Source: Ehrlichia ruminantium (GTDB lineage: Bacteria; Pseudomonadota; Alphaproteobacteria; Rickettsiales; Anaplasmataceae). From it: a stretch of DNA of 64,000 nt. Shown here piece by piece: positions 43,524 through 53,283 of the stretch; the first letter of the stretch is position 1; every line of letters begins with the position of its first letter. The position numbers and the translations under genes were made by a program. The stretch covers positions 1,126,448-1,190,447 of the forward strand of contig NZ_CP033455.1 in the NCBI RefSeq assembly GCF_009728835.1, given 5' to 3'. The notes under the pieces are model-generated. The model was not told the origin of the DNA. It worked only from the letters and a program-made list of their open reading frames with translations, and did not search any database.

Positions 43524-44081
43524 ATGATTAATGAAATAAAGCAAGACGCTAAGAAAAGAATGGAAAAAACGTTGTTGGTATATTTAAGCGATATTGATGG
43601 TATTAGAACTGGTAGGGCAAGAGCTTCAGTTTTAGATGGTATTATTGTTGAGACTTATGGTGGACGTGTTAAACTTAATACTATATCTAGTATATCTGTA
43701 TCTGATAATAAAACATTATTAATTAAGGTATGGGATGTAAATAACGTAGGTGCTATAAAAACAGCAATTATGAATTCAAATTTAGGATTTGGTTTTTCTT
43801 GTGAAGGGGCTGTAATAAGACTTACTGTACCAGATATGACTGAGGATATGAGGAAAAATTTAGTAAAGTTACTTAGTAAGATTTCAGAAGATTGTAGGGT
43901 TTCTGTAAGAAATATACGCAGAGACATCATGGATAAACTAAAAGTAATGGAAGATAATAAAGATATTTCTGAGGATGATTTACGTGTAGCTGGAGTAGAA
44001 ATACAAAAGATAACAGATGAAATTGTAAAGAAAGTAAATGATGCTTTTGTATTGAAAGAGAAAGAATTGTTACATGTATAA
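43524..44081 (+). CDS. frr: Ribosome recycling factor
   Basis: A 185-residue protein that, with EF-G, splits the post-termination ribosome. The N-terminal helix contains [20 protein letters not shown] with the conserved IRTGRA at about 27-32. [18 protein letters not shown] in the middle and [15 protein letters not shown] further on are family signatures, the last with the Arg cluster that contacts 23S rRNA. Length is exactly that of bacterial RRF (about 185). The GGTGAAG upstream of the ATG is a reasonable ribosome-binding site. The tsf-rpsB genes often found before pyrH are not present. The next gene, cdsA, lies 667 bases away, with no uppS in between. Confidence 0.97.
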   Translation: MINEIKQDAKKRMEKTLLVYLSDIDGIRTGRARASVLDGIIVETYGGRVKLNTISSISVSDNKTLLIKVWDVNNVGAIKTAIMNSNLGFGFSCEGAVIRLTVPDMTEDMRKNLVKLLSKISEDCRVSVRNIRRDIMDKLKVMEDNKDISEDDLRVAGVEIQKITDEIVKKVNDAFVLKEKELLHV

Positions 44082-44748
44082 TTTCGCAAGTTTAATATTG
44101 GCTTTACTGAGACACTGCTGTTTTATATGATTACAGTAATAACAATATTAAGGTGAAGGTAGCTTAATATTTACTGGTCTGCTATATTGATGTGCTAGGT
44201 TTTTGGTAATGTTAAACGAAGATTGTAGTGTATCACTATGATTAGTATTGTATGTAAGTACCATTATTTGTTTTATGTTATTACGTAATTTATAATATAT
44301 ATGCTATATAAATATTACATGTGATTTGTACCATTATGTAAGACTTAATGTACAAGATTGGTAGTAGTTATCTATTTTACAGGTGTATTGTAAATAATAT
44401 GGTGCCCGAAGTATAGCTATATATATGTAAATGCCGAAAGACATGCATATTATACTTGTTTCTGGGGTAAATATGAATTTGGTAGATAGCATAATTGTAA
44501 ATATCATTATTATATATTTTTAGAGGGTTACTAAGGCTTTAATGTTATAACCTTATAAATTAATATTATATTTTAATGAAATTTATGTGTATGCAAGTAA
44601 GTTTTTTTATAAACTAAATGATAATTAACTAAAGAATTGTCTTGTATTGGTTTAGTTACTGCTATGATAAGTGATGTTGTTGTGATATAGTAGCTTACTT
44701 TTACTAGAAAGTATTTTATGAAATTTAATAAATATTTGGTTTAGAGGA
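44082..44748. other. Gene-free gap between frr and cdsA
   Basis: About 670 bases, G/T-rich on the plus strand. In many alphaproteobacteria uppS sits here, but I find no frame or motif for it, nor a remnant. Confidence 0.5.
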
Positions 44749-45402
44749 ATGGTAAGTAATAATTTATTGATAAGGTCATTATCTTCTGTAGTGATATTTA
44801 TTGTTGTGTTTTTATCTTTATACTGTGGTAAAATGACTTTTTACACTTTATGTCTTTTTATTACTGTAGTTTCTTCATGTGAATTATTAGGTATGATACA
44901 GAATAAAAAAATATTATATCCTCTTGCAATATTTATTGTGGTTATACCTTATGCATCCTTAGTATATATTTATGGATTGCCTAATGGAGAAATAATATTG
45001 TTGTGGTTGTTATCTGTTATATGGGGAACGGATATAGCAGCATATTTTGTTGGTAAAAATATTGGTGGTAGAAAGATGATTCCTTTTATTAGTCCCAATA
45101 AAACTTGGTCAGGGTTACTTGGAGGAATTGTTTCTGGAATGTTTATTAGTATGATTGTCTCGGTAATTTTTGGAATATTTTTTGTGTCTCATGCATTGAT
45201 TGCTGGAGTTGTTATTGCTATTGTTGCACAGCTTGGAGATGTTGCGGAATCCTGTGTAAAGCGTATGTGTAAAGTTAAGGAAAGTGGAACATTTATACCT
45301 GGACATGGAGGTATTCTTGATCGCATGGATAGTTTTATTTTTACTGCTCCATTGGTTGCATATTATGTAAAAAGTTTTTCGAAATTCTTTTTGAATACTT
45401 AA
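44749..45402 (+). CDS. cdsA: Phosphatidate cytidylyltransferase
   Basis: A 217-residue polytopic inner-membrane enzyme making CDP-diacylglycerol from phosphatidate and CTP, the branch point of phospholipid synthesis. Several hydrophobic segments precede GGRKMIPFISPNKTWSG near 105-120 and the CTP-transferase signature in the last third: QLGDVAESCVKRMCKVKESG followed by FIPGHGGILDRMDSF at about 182-196. The signature usually has KD after the Lys-rich part; here it is KES, a minor change. At 217 residues it is shorter than the E. coli enzyme (285) but similar to other Rickettsiales forms. The AGAGG upstream is very close to the ATG, so the start is uncertain by a few codons. Confidence 0.94.
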   Translation: MVSNNLLIRSLSSVVIFIVVFLSLYCGKMTFYTLCLFITVVSSCELLGMIQNKKILYPLAIFIVVIPYASLVYIYGLPNGEIILLWLLSVIWGTDIAAYFVGKNIGGRKMIPFISPNKTWSGLLGGIVSGMFISMIVSVIFGIFFVSHALIAGVVIAIVAQLGDVAESCVKRMCKVKESGTFIPGHGGILDRMDSFIFTAPLVAYYVKSFSKFFLNT

Positions 45403-45838
45403 TGATCTATCGTAAAAGTTTAGGAATTGAAGTTTTTAGTATTTTTTAATAATAGACTCCTATATCAATTCGTATAAAGAATTTTATATAGTTGATGGTC
45501 TTCTTTGGTCAAGATTTAATGTATATATATAAACTTTGGTTAACGTTTATATATGCTAGTATTTGATTATTGTTTATTTCTCTAAGTGTTTTTTACTTAC
45601 AAAATTAGAAACTAATTTATAGGCAAACTTCTAACACTGATAAGTAAGGATATTTAATTGATAGATCATGTGTAAGATGTTTATTAATTATGTATAAATA
45701 ACATAACTTTCTTTATATATTAAGGTACTACCTATAATAAATATTTATATTATTTGAATTAGATTTTCATTTACTATTTTTTTATTAGATGTTAATTTAT
45801 TTTAATTTAAATTTTAATATTTATTGGGGATTTTTTAT
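45403..45838. other. Gene-free gap
   Basis: About 435 AT-rich bases; TTGGGGATTTTTTAT at the right end is the leader of the next gene. Nothing else seen. Confidence 0.45.
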
Positions 45839-46918
45839 ATGGATGGTGATTGTGATGCTGTGTATAATGTAAGCGAATTAGTTTATAATTTTGTTTTACC
45901 ACAACTAAATTTAGCAACCGAACATTTATATAATGCGCATTGTATAACTCTAGAAAACTTACGGGAATTTTATGCTCCATTTTTCTATCGAGAGGGAGCA
46001 TTGATAAAACTTGCAAGTTATGCATGTGATGTTTTAAATCAATATGAAATAGTAAGAGATGTAAATGTTAATCCTAGTACTGTTGAGGATTTACAAATTA
46101 ATATATCTCGTATAAATACTGCCTATTGTACAATGTTATATAATGTAGCATCGCATTCTTGTAGTATGAGAGAAGATTTACCTCAATATATAAGATTCTC
46201 TGTGGATAAAGAAGAAATTAGTTACACTGAGATATTAAGTAGGATAAAACATGGTTTCTTTAGTAGGAAGGAGGATTTACTTCCATGTATGGAGTTATAT
46301 TTGTTACAAATACGAAAGCTTCTATATAGAATTAGGCAAGATTGTGCTACCATAATAAAATATGGAAATTTTTTATCACATGGTTTTTTACAGGTGATGT
46401 TAGCTGTTCATAATATTAACTTTTTTGCTGATAAAATGGAGCAATACCTTATTGAAGATATAGTATTTAAATGTGAACATCCGAAAATAATGGAATTTAT
46501 TAAACTGTGGCGTGTTGTGACAGGTAAAGTTTTAAAGGATTATTTTAGTATGAGAGAACCAGGTTTTGTTCAGTCTAAGTATATAGTATATTTTAAAAGT
46601 ATGATTTCCAAGAAGATAGGTTTATATAATATTGCTGACCAATATTTATCTTCTTTTGAGGAAATAAAAGAGAAATGTAGTGTTACATTACGAGATATGA
46701 TAGATTGTGTAATTAGGTATGATAAGATCCATAATAATCAAGGCAAATCTTTTCCCGATAAATCAGAGTTATTAGTTTCGCGTAATGGACAAGTGAAATT
46801 ACTAAATAAAAAAATAAAGCGTTTATTCCTTCAGGATGTAGACAATGGTCCTGGTGAACCTAGTCCTAAAGTTATGCATGCGACGTTTGAAATGAATACA
46901 CCATCTGTAGGAATTTAA
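45839..46918 (+). CDS. Uncharacterised helical protein
   Basis: 359 residues from the ATG at 45839, which follows GGGGA at a suitable distance; the frame is open five codons further to a TTG. No membrane segment or signal peptide is visible. The sequence is mostly helix-favouring with frequent Tyr, Leu and Cys, for example SELVYNFVLPQLNLATEHLY near the start and LLPCMELYLLQIRKLLYRI in the middle. The C-terminal 50 residues are basic and then polar. I do not recognise it. It lies inside the inverted segment, and its size and helical style recall the soluble parts of the anchored proteins at 15-36 kb. Confidence 0.78.
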   Translation: MDGDCDAVYNVSELVYNFVLPQLNLATEHLYNAHCITLENLREFYAPFFYREGALIKLASYACDVLNQYEIVRDVNVNPSTVEDLQINISRINTAYCTMLYNVASHSCSMREDLPQYIRFSVDKEEISYTEILSRIKHGFFSRKEDLLPCMELYLLQIRKLLYRIRQDCATIIKYGNFLSHGFLQVMLAVHNINFFADKMEQYLIEDIVFKCEHPKIMEFIKLWRVVTGKVLKDYFSMREPGFVQSKYIVYFKSMISKKIGLYNIADQYLSSFEEIKEKCSVTLRDMIDCVIRYDKIHNNQGKSFPDKSELLVSRNGQVKLLNKKIKRLFLQDVDNGPGEPSPKVMHATFEMNTPSVGI

Positions 46919-47322
46919 ATCTTAATGTAGTATATAATAACTGTAGTATTACATTTTTGGAGTTTTCAGTATAAGTAATTCTAAGTTGTTTTTTATTTTA
47001 TCTGAATGTGGCATTGATGATATATTATTTAAAGTGTATAGAGTATATTTGTTTATATTAGCAATGGAATAATGATATGTCTTAATTGAATACATATGGT
47101 TCTTCTATTATTGTCAAGATTGGGTAGGTATTAAAGTAGGGATAATATTATATAGCATATGTAATTTATAGTATGTTATTTTGAGTTATATGGAGTGTGT
47201 TTTGTTTATGTTAGAGATGGAATAATGATATGTTGTTGAATGAATGCGTATGGCTTTTCTATTATTGTGAAGATTAAGTGGGTATTGGTGTAGAGCTGGT
47301 ATATATTATCCAATTAGCTTAG
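46919..47322. other. Gene-free gap with a decayed direct repeat
   Basis: About 400 bases, most of it a diverged two-copy repeat of about 153 bp, listed separately. Confidence 0.5.
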
Positions 47323-47330
47323 ATGTTGGT
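47040..47330 (+). repeat. Diverged tandem duplication, about 153-bp unit
   Basis: ATGGAATAATGATATG occurs at 47064 and 47217, 153 bases apart, and the following CTATTATTGT and AGATT blocks keep the same spacing. The copies differ by many substitutions, so this is older than the other arrays in the window. Confidence 0.75.
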
Positions 47331-47568
47331 GTATAATAATGTTTGTTGTGCTGGGATTATTGGTAGAATAATTTTTATATCTTTTATTAGTGCTGTTTGT
47401 CATGGAATGATGGTTCTTCAATTATGCATATTGACATGTTATGTTGTTCTAGCTTGTAGGATATCTCGGTATGTATTTTTTATATGTATAGTTGGTGTTA
47501 TATTTAAGTTGTGGGAGAACGATTATTTTAAAAATAAGTATATTTCTCGTAAAATTATGGGTTGTTAA
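47323..47568 (+). CDS. Possible small hydrophobic protein
   Basis: An 81-codon frame, very hydrophobic, with two or three possible membrane segments (IIGRIIFISFISAVCHG, LQLCILTCYVVLACRI, YVFFICIVGVIFKLW) and a basic tail. There is no clear ribosome-binding site before the ATG, and it begins at the end of a decayed tandem repeat. It could be a small membrane protein, a remnant or chance; hydrophobic composition is common in G/T-rich plus-strand DNA here. Confidence 0.35.
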   Translation: MLVYNNVCCAGIIGRIIFISFISAVCHGMMVLQLCILTCYVVLACRISRYVFFICIVGVIFKLWENDYFKNKYISRKIMGC

Positions 47569-48455
47569 TATGTTATGTGAAGTCTTATTTAGTGTGTCGT
47601 GTACTTAGTACTGAATTTTGTGGCTCTGGTAGAAGTATGTATGTGTTTACTGTTCTGTGATTTTAGATATAGTTAATTAATCATAGAAGTTTAGGAATAC
47701 TGTTACGTATAGTTTTACGCATTGTACAGAAATGTGTTAATATTAATGGTGTGTTTTGTTAAAGTTTAATTTGTTAATAAGGTTATAACTGTGCTATTTA
47801 CAATTTAATTGAGTGTTGTATTGTTCCTAATTTTGATGAATGTAAGGAATTAATGAAGTTTTTTTAATAAATATAATAGTATATAGTTTATTTTTGTGTC
47901 TTAGAAATTTGTTCTAAATAACGTGTATAATAAAATAATATTATTGGCTAATTAATTATATCATTAAAAGAGTGCTGACGTGGAATAGTATATATGGTAT
48001 GCATTGAAGTCTTTGTATAGTTTATTTATATATAAGTATCTGATAATATAGTATATTGAAGATTGTATATATCTTGTTTTATCGTTCTATAATGTTGTTG
48101 TAAAAAAATAGTACTGAGTTTTGTAAATTTGGGTTCTTATCTGAAATTAATAAATATATATTGAATATAGATTAAAGATATGATATCTTAAGATGTCTTA
48201 ATTTTTTTTGCAATTTATATAAGTCTGATAAGTCACACTTTGTTAAGTATTTTACTAATGAGGTGTGGCTTATTAATTAATTAGGTATAGATTAAGTGCC
48301 TAATTATATATTTTGTTATCCTATAATTCTTGATTAATTAGTTACAATATGGTGTAATCTTGTGTATTAATATATATTAATAATATATATTTTCTATGAA
48401 TATTTAATAAATTAAAGTATTATGTATTTTTAATATATTTTATATAATTACTAAT
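47569..48455. other. Gene-free gap
   Basis: About 890 G/T-rich bases. Contains a possible small terminator (listed) and an imperfect stem between 48228-48238 and 48263-48273 (ATAAGTCACAC against GTGTGGCTTAT). No gene recognised. Confidence 0.45.
48188..48209 (+). terminator. Possible small intrinsic terminator
   Basis: TTAAG ATGT CTTAA followed by eight T. The stem is short and all-AT except for one pair, and no gene ends nearby, so the call is weak. Confidence 0.25.
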
Positions 48456-48626
48456 ATGTTAACTTATAACAGGTTTAATAGTATTTCCATTGATCCAGTG
48501 ATGCAATCAAATAGTAAATTATATATTGATTGTTATAAATTGGTTTTAGAGCTAAAAGTGTCATCGTCACAGTTTAAATATGTTGTCAGACTAGTTAATG
48601 CAGTTTATCAGGAAATCTTGTTATGA
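48456..48626 (+). CDS. Possible 56-residue small protein overlapping the next gene by four bases
   Basis: ATG at 48456 opens 56 codons ending in TGA at 48624-48626, so stop and next start share ATGA. The peptide begins MLTYNRFNSISIDPVMQ, has SKLYIDCYKLVLELKVS and ends VVRLVNAVYQEILL, with the helical Leu/Val/Tyr style of nearby proteins. Overlap of this kind suggests translational coupling. Alternatively it is the N-terminal part of the next protein split by a frameshift. No homologue is recognised. Confidence 0.4.
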   Translation: MLTYNRFNSISIDPVMQSNSKLYIDCYKLVLELKVSSSQFKYVVRLVNAVYQEILL

Positions 48627-49300
48627 TTGAAAATAAACTAGGCTTGTATAATCGTGTACGTGTTAGAAATAAAAGAGTAGTAAATAGAACTAGGTTATCA
48701 GCAAATAAGCTTATTTGTACCTTTCTTAAACCAATGTTGCGCTTAAACAGCAAAATATTATACAACGGCTATTATAGGTCGGCTGTAAATCAAAATCGCC
48801 AATGTGGAGATTTGGGTGTTTTAGGAGATTCCTTAATACAACTTGTTGAGAAATCTTGTGACATTTTAAGTAAACCTGGGTTATTTCACCATATACATAT
48901 TAGGGATAAAGAAATAAATAGGATGCGGTTGTCAGCATATGTAATTGTTCTTGAGTGGTCTAATGCGATTACTACACTAATAAGTTGTGGTGTATTTAAA
49001 AATGAAGAGAATATAAAAATATTTAAAATTTTATTACTAAATGTTAATTTTTTATTGTATACTATTAGTATTAGTTGTAAACTGCTAATGCAAAATGTAG
49101 ATTGTACTTTACGAGATTATTTATTGGTTGCATCTGCTATTGATTATATGAAGTATTTTTCTAACTTAATAAATAAACATATTACTAGTAAAGTAGAGGA
49201 TTATATTTATATATTAAACACTTCTATAGATGATATATCTGCGGTTGAATTGTTTAGTAGTGCTAGTAATAGGGCAAAAAGTAGGATGTTGTGCTTATAA
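48623..49300 (+). CDS. Uncharacterised protein with an internal duplication
   Basis: A 225-residue protein; AGGAAA nine bases before the ATG supports the start. Residues 12-30 (VRVRNKRVVNRTRLSANKL) and about 91-109 (IHIRDKEINRMRLSAYVIV) resemble each other, with a shared R-x-K...N-R-x-RLSA pattern, so the N-terminal two-thirds may consist of two copies of a unit of about 80 residues. A hydrophobic stretch near 135-157 (IFKILLLNVNFLLYTISISC) could be a buried helix or membrane segment. No function known. The four-base overlap with the small frame upstream suggests they are read together. Confidence 0.74.
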   Translation: MIENKLGLYNRVRVRNKRVVNRTRLSANKLICTFLKPMLRLNSKILYNGYYRSAVNQNRQCGDLGVLGDSLIQLVEKSCDILSKPGLFHHIHIRDKEINRMRLSAYVIVLEWSNAITTLISCGVFKNEENIKIFKILLLNVNFLLYTISISCKLLMQNVDCTLRDYLLVASAIDYMKYFSNLINKHITSKVEDYIYILNTSIDDISAVELFSSASNRAKSRMLCL

Positions 49301-49454
49301 AAGCTACTACAACTGTTTATTTATATTTGAGTAAAAAGCTTTACTGGATAGGTTTCTTACTTAGTTTTAATAATGAAAAATATGTTTAGTTATTAAATAA
49401 TTATGTAAATACCTGTCTTATCAATTTTGTGATATTGTTTTATGGATAAATGTT

Positions 49455-50195
49455 ATGGAACTTTCTTTATATATAGTTATTACTATAGGTGTTGTTATAT
49501 TGCTTCTTTTGTTGGTACTGGCTGTGTATTTTATTGGTATTGCATGTGCTGAAATTAAGAATCAATTTTTTAATTCTACTGATGTAGATGAGTACGTTAT
49601 TGACACATGTTCTGATAGCAGGGCTAGGAATTCTGTTTTGTGTGACTTAAAAAGAAGATTTAGAAATGAAATAAAGGATTTTTGTCATAAAAATGAGCTT
49701 AAATCTATCTCAGTAAACTCTGGTGAGTATGGTAGTCTAATGGCCAAGGTGGGTTATGAATATTTCTATGATCTAGTATCTCAAGTTGAAATAGATCAGC
49801 AAATTGTTGATCAGAATATTGCTAATAGAATATTGTTATTAAAAGAATTGGTCCCTAAATTGAAAGACAAATCTTCATGTGTTGTGTTTGATGAAAATAC
49901 TATAGAATTTGAGTTACGGAATGTACGCAATATCAATTCACTTTTAGATAATATTTTAGAACTTACAGAGAATATATGTGTGCAAAGTGATGTGGATTTG
50001 ATTAAAATGTATCATATGAAATTTCAATATGTTTTATCTTTTATTCATCATGGCTTAGTTTTGATGCTGAGAGGTATAGATAATTTGATTGATACTGGTA
50101 ATGCGCATGAAACTAATGATCGAACCAGATTTTTTTTAGATAATATTGCTTTTACTACTATCTCATTACATGAGGTGGAAAATTATGTTCATTAA
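49455..50195 (+). CDS. Uncharacterised single-anchor helical protein
   Basis: A 246-residue protein starting MELSLYIVITIGVVILLLLL, with the membrane segment at about 5-30. The rest is a soluble helical region containing LCDLKRRFRNEIKDF, IANRILLLKELVPKL and INSLLDNILELTENI. No motif identifies a function. The plan is that of the minus-strand genes at 23968, 25737 and 27382, although this gene is on the plus strand inside the rnhA-bounded segment. After re-inversion it would lie next to the 35874 gene on the same strand, so it is probably a displaced member of that group. Confidence 0.78.
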   Translation: MELSLYIVITIGVVILLLLLVLAVYFIGIACAEIKNQFFNSTDVDEYVIDTCSDSRARNSVLCDLKRRFRNEIKDFCHKNELKSISVNSGEYGSLMAKVGYEYFYDLVSQVEIDQQIVDQNIANRILLLKELVPKLKDKSSCVVFDENTIEFELRNVRNINSLLDNILELTENICVQSDVDLIKMYHMKFQYVLSFIHHGLVLMLRGIDNLIDTGNAHETNDRTRFFLDNIAFTTISLHEVENYVH

Positions 50196-50666
50196 ATTGA
50201 TAGAATAAATTTCCAAATTTTATTTATATTTAATATTGAACCAATTTTCTATTGATTAAATGAGTGAGAGTATGTAAGTTATGTGCTTTTTTGTCTATAC
50301 ACTATATATATGTGTAATTTGTGGTATGTACAAGTGTATCAATTTCCCTGGTTAGAGGTTCTTATGTGTGTCATTTTTTGTTATAGGTAATTTATTTAAT
50401 GTGAATTAATTTTAATGTATTAAGATCTCATTGGTTATTATTTTACTATATTATACTTATGTAAATTTAACTAGGTTACTTAGAAGTTTGGTATTACTAA
50501 AATATTGCTGAGTTGTTTTAGATAGGATAGTTTTAATCTTTTGTTATAGTGTAAATTTCCAGCATGTGATATTAATTAGATACGTATATTGATATGTTTG
50601 AGGTAGAAAGGTGTAGTACTATTAGTATGATTAAATTTATTGTTAAGAGTGTGTTATAATTGTAGT
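50196..50666. other. Gene-free gap at the inner edge of the right inverted repeat
   Basis: About 470 G/T-rich bases. The change to A/C-rich sequence occurs at the repeat boundary at 50667. No gene recognised. Confidence 0.5.
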
Positions 50667-51523
50667 AAACAACCTTAGACTTCACATAAAATCACACTAT
50701 AATACAACATGAAATATAAAAAACTTATTTAATAATCTGACTACGTGCAAGCATATCTGCCTTTTCATTATATAAGTTCCCTGAATGAGCTTTTACCCAA
50801 TACCAAGTAATTTCATGACATTTTACAATTTTATCCAATTCCAACCATAATTCTAAATTCTTGACTGGTAACCTATCAGCAGTCCTCCAACCATTTATCT
50901 TCCACTTTTCAATCCATAAAGTAATCCCAGATTTAACATACACGCTATCAGTATACAAATCAATAATATAAGTTATCTCTAATAACTTTAATGCTTCAAT
51001 AACTGCCGTCAATTCCATCTTATTGTTAGTAGTATTAGGATCACCACCACAAATTGTTTTCTCACAATTATCAAACAATAATACAGCACCCCATCCTCCA
51101 GGGCCAGGATTACCAGAACAGGCACCATCAGTATAAATTACTACCTTATCCAACTTATCCTTCATGTAACACATAAAACTACTTGCACGCTAAGACTATC
51201 ATCTAACGCTTACTATATCAATATATTAATCATTACTACAACCATACTAATGAAATACCTTATAAAAGTTAATTAGATCTCATAAACCTTATAAAAAGAT
51301 ATGTAATTTATTCTTTTAAATACACACACTTTTGCATATAGCAGCTATGTGATCATACCACTATAAATTTAAAATAACTCCATAAAAAAATACCAATTAT
51401 AGTAACCAACATAACACTTAATTACATGGATACATCATTGTTCATACATTCATCATCAATACTTACCGCATACAATTAGTAATTATTTAAATAAATATAG
51501 CTACTCACTATATAACTATTTTT
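50667..51523 (-). repeat. Right copy of the 857-bp inverted repeat carrying rnhA
   Basis: Reverse complement of 37693-38549 with no difference found in the stretches I compared. Homology ends inside a short A/T run at the outer edge (five against seven A) and at GTTGTTT on the inner edge. The two copies bound 12,117 bases. Confidence 0.93.
50725..51174 (-). CDS. rnhA: Ribonuclease HI, copy 2 (identical protein)
   Basis: Encodes exactly the same 149 residues as the gene at 38042, with the same active-site residues Asp16, Glu54, Asp76 and Asp140. Because the repeat also includes 349 bases upstream, both copies probably carry the same promoter and both may be expressed. There is no AsmA-like gene downstream of this copy; the next gene in its direction is the opposite-strand gene ending at 50195. 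Complete identity at protein and, where compared, DNA level means either a recent duplication or continuing gene conversion. Confidence 0.96.
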   Translation of the reverse strand: MCYMKDKLDKVVIYTDGACSGNPGPGGWGAVLLFDNCEKTICGGDPNTTNNKMELTAVIEALKLLEITYIIDLYTDSVYVKSGITLWIEKWKINGWRTADRLPVKNLELWLELDKIVKCHEITWYWVKAHSGNLYNEKADMLARSQIIK

Positions 51524-52411
51524 TTAACATTATATAGTATTATAGCAATATAAGGTTTAGGTAAAAAATGTGTAAAACCTTATTACCAAAATTAGTACAT
51601 AACCCTTTATGAGCTACACAACTTTAAAGTATAAAATATAGATCCAACTAATCCTATGGTCTATAAAAAACATCGCTACAATATACTAACACCAAAACAA
51701 TAATCTTATATAATGGAAATATTGTACTAACAATATATTTCCTAATACCACATCAGCAACCCTAATACCAACATATAACAGTACTATAGCAAATCAGATA
51801 CTATCAATACATACTTACCTTTTATAGAATACAATCTAGTTACAAATTAACAAACAAATCTTTCAACTATTAAGTAAACCAATATGTTGTATTCTTTATT
51901 ACATAGAAATCCAACCTATATAATAACTATCTAATAATAAAATTACAGATACTTACTACACATTAAACTACACTAATCTTTTAATAATTCCCAGACTTAT
52001 ATAAGCACAACAACTTTTAAACACTTACCCAAAATAAATAATATAACCTGTGTTATTATAGTGAATAAACTAACTTTACAGTACTAATTAATACACCAAC
52101 TATAAAAATATCTGTAGACCATTTTCTATTTATGCACTATAGCAATATTGGTACGTATTAAGCATAACCAAACTTACGATTACATCTGCTATACATGTAC
52201 TTAGATTAACTGTAAGTATCATACTATATACATATTGTATTATTACAAACACATACCAACTAACAGCTAAATTCAGGACGCTACAAGAACTGTTCAATAG
52301 CAAGTAACACTTGATTTATCTTATAATATATTTTATACTAATATATTGTGTTATCTGGTACTCTATACATTATTATCTATTTAGTTTCAATTGTTTTATT
52401 AGCATAAAATA
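51524..52411. other. Gene-free A/C-rich gap
   Basis: About 890 bases. Composition has returned to that of the left flank (line 51601-51660 has 12 C and 6 G). No gene or repeat recognised. Confidence 0.45.
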
Positions 52412-52948
52412 ATGAGCACAACTTATATTATAATAACATACATAGCATTGATTATACTATTAATATTAGCCTTTCTAATTGCATACTATTATTACCATAA
52501 AAAAATATCTCCTAAAGACACAGACACAACCCCTACTACCAGCTCCACAACACAAAAACAAACTAATGATCTAAGACCTTCAGATGATTCAGCCACAATT
52601 ATAGAGCCTACACTCAATACCACATACAACACTCACACGTCTACCATGGATATTGCAAGACTAGGCCAATACGCAACTTTAGCACTTATAGATGCGGCTA
52701 CAAAAAATGCACATCAAAGTGCAAACCCAGATGAATATTCAGATCTAGATATAGATCCAATTTTCATGTGCAAGTCACAATATAAAGATTATAAGAATTA
52801 TGAAATATTACCGGATGGCTCATTACTGCCAATATCTGAGCGCTGTGGTTCAGAATATAAACCATTCTGTGAAGAGACTATGGTAATAATGGAAGAAGTA
52901 GACTTAGAACATCAAAATACAAACCCTACATCTTGTATGAAATCATGA
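52412..52948 (+). CDS. Uncharacterised small anchored protein with Thr-rich linker
   Basis: A 178-residue protein with a membrane segment at about 4-27 (YIIITYIALIILLILAFLIA) followed by a Thr/Ser/Asp-rich linker at about 35-80. The C-terminal half contains ARLGQYATLALIDAATKN and then SDLDIDPIFMCKSQYKDY, with three Cys in the last 45 residues. It stands alone on the plus strand. I do not recognise it; the plan is like that of the minus-strand anchored proteins but the C-terminal part is not obviously related. Confidence 0.72.
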   Translation: MSTTYIIITYIALIILLILAFLIAYYYYHKKISPKDTDTTPTTSSTTQKQTNDLRPSDDSATIIEPTLNTTYNTHTSTMDIARLGQYATLALIDAATKNAHQSANPDEYSDLDIDPIFMCKSQYKDYKNYEILPDGSLLPISERCGSEYKPFCEETMVIMEEVDLEHQNTNPTSCMKS

Positions 52949-53283
52949 GTTGCTATTATCTATATAAATATCCTACCCATATATAACTGTAAAAATACAT
53001 TAAAAATTTACTATTAGTTTTTCAATCGTAGTTTAAAAAAAATACTTATCCGGCTTTTAACATCTATGCAATTTTTATACTAATAATTACTTCTAGATCA
53101 GAATATAAGATAATAAATTAATTTATTTTATTAATTTATTGGTAAAAATATTAATTATTTATCTTGACTATTTAATAAAAGTTTCTATTATTAATAAAAA
53201 ATATTAACAATATATTTTTATCTTTATATATTCTGTTAACAAACATGCAGAATATCTTTTATTATTTTACAAAGGAAATATCT
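52949..53283. other. Gene-free AT-rich gap
   Basis: About 335 bases, over 85% A/T toward the right end, leading into AAAGGAAATATCT, the ribosome-binding region of the next gene. Confidence 0.5.

Noticed and set aside
44082..44748. uppS between frr and cdsA
   Set aside because: The usual place, but no frame or motif of an undecaprenyl diphosphate synthase is present.
37693..51523. Strand-bias switch as replication origin or terminus
   Set aside because: There are two opposite switches 13 kb apart, both exactly at the inverted rnhA copies. An origin would give one lasting switch.
37693..51523. Composite transposon formed by the two rnhA copies
   Set aside because: The repeats carry no transposase or terminal inverted repeats, only rnhA, and the enclosed genes are ordinary housekeeping and lineage genes.
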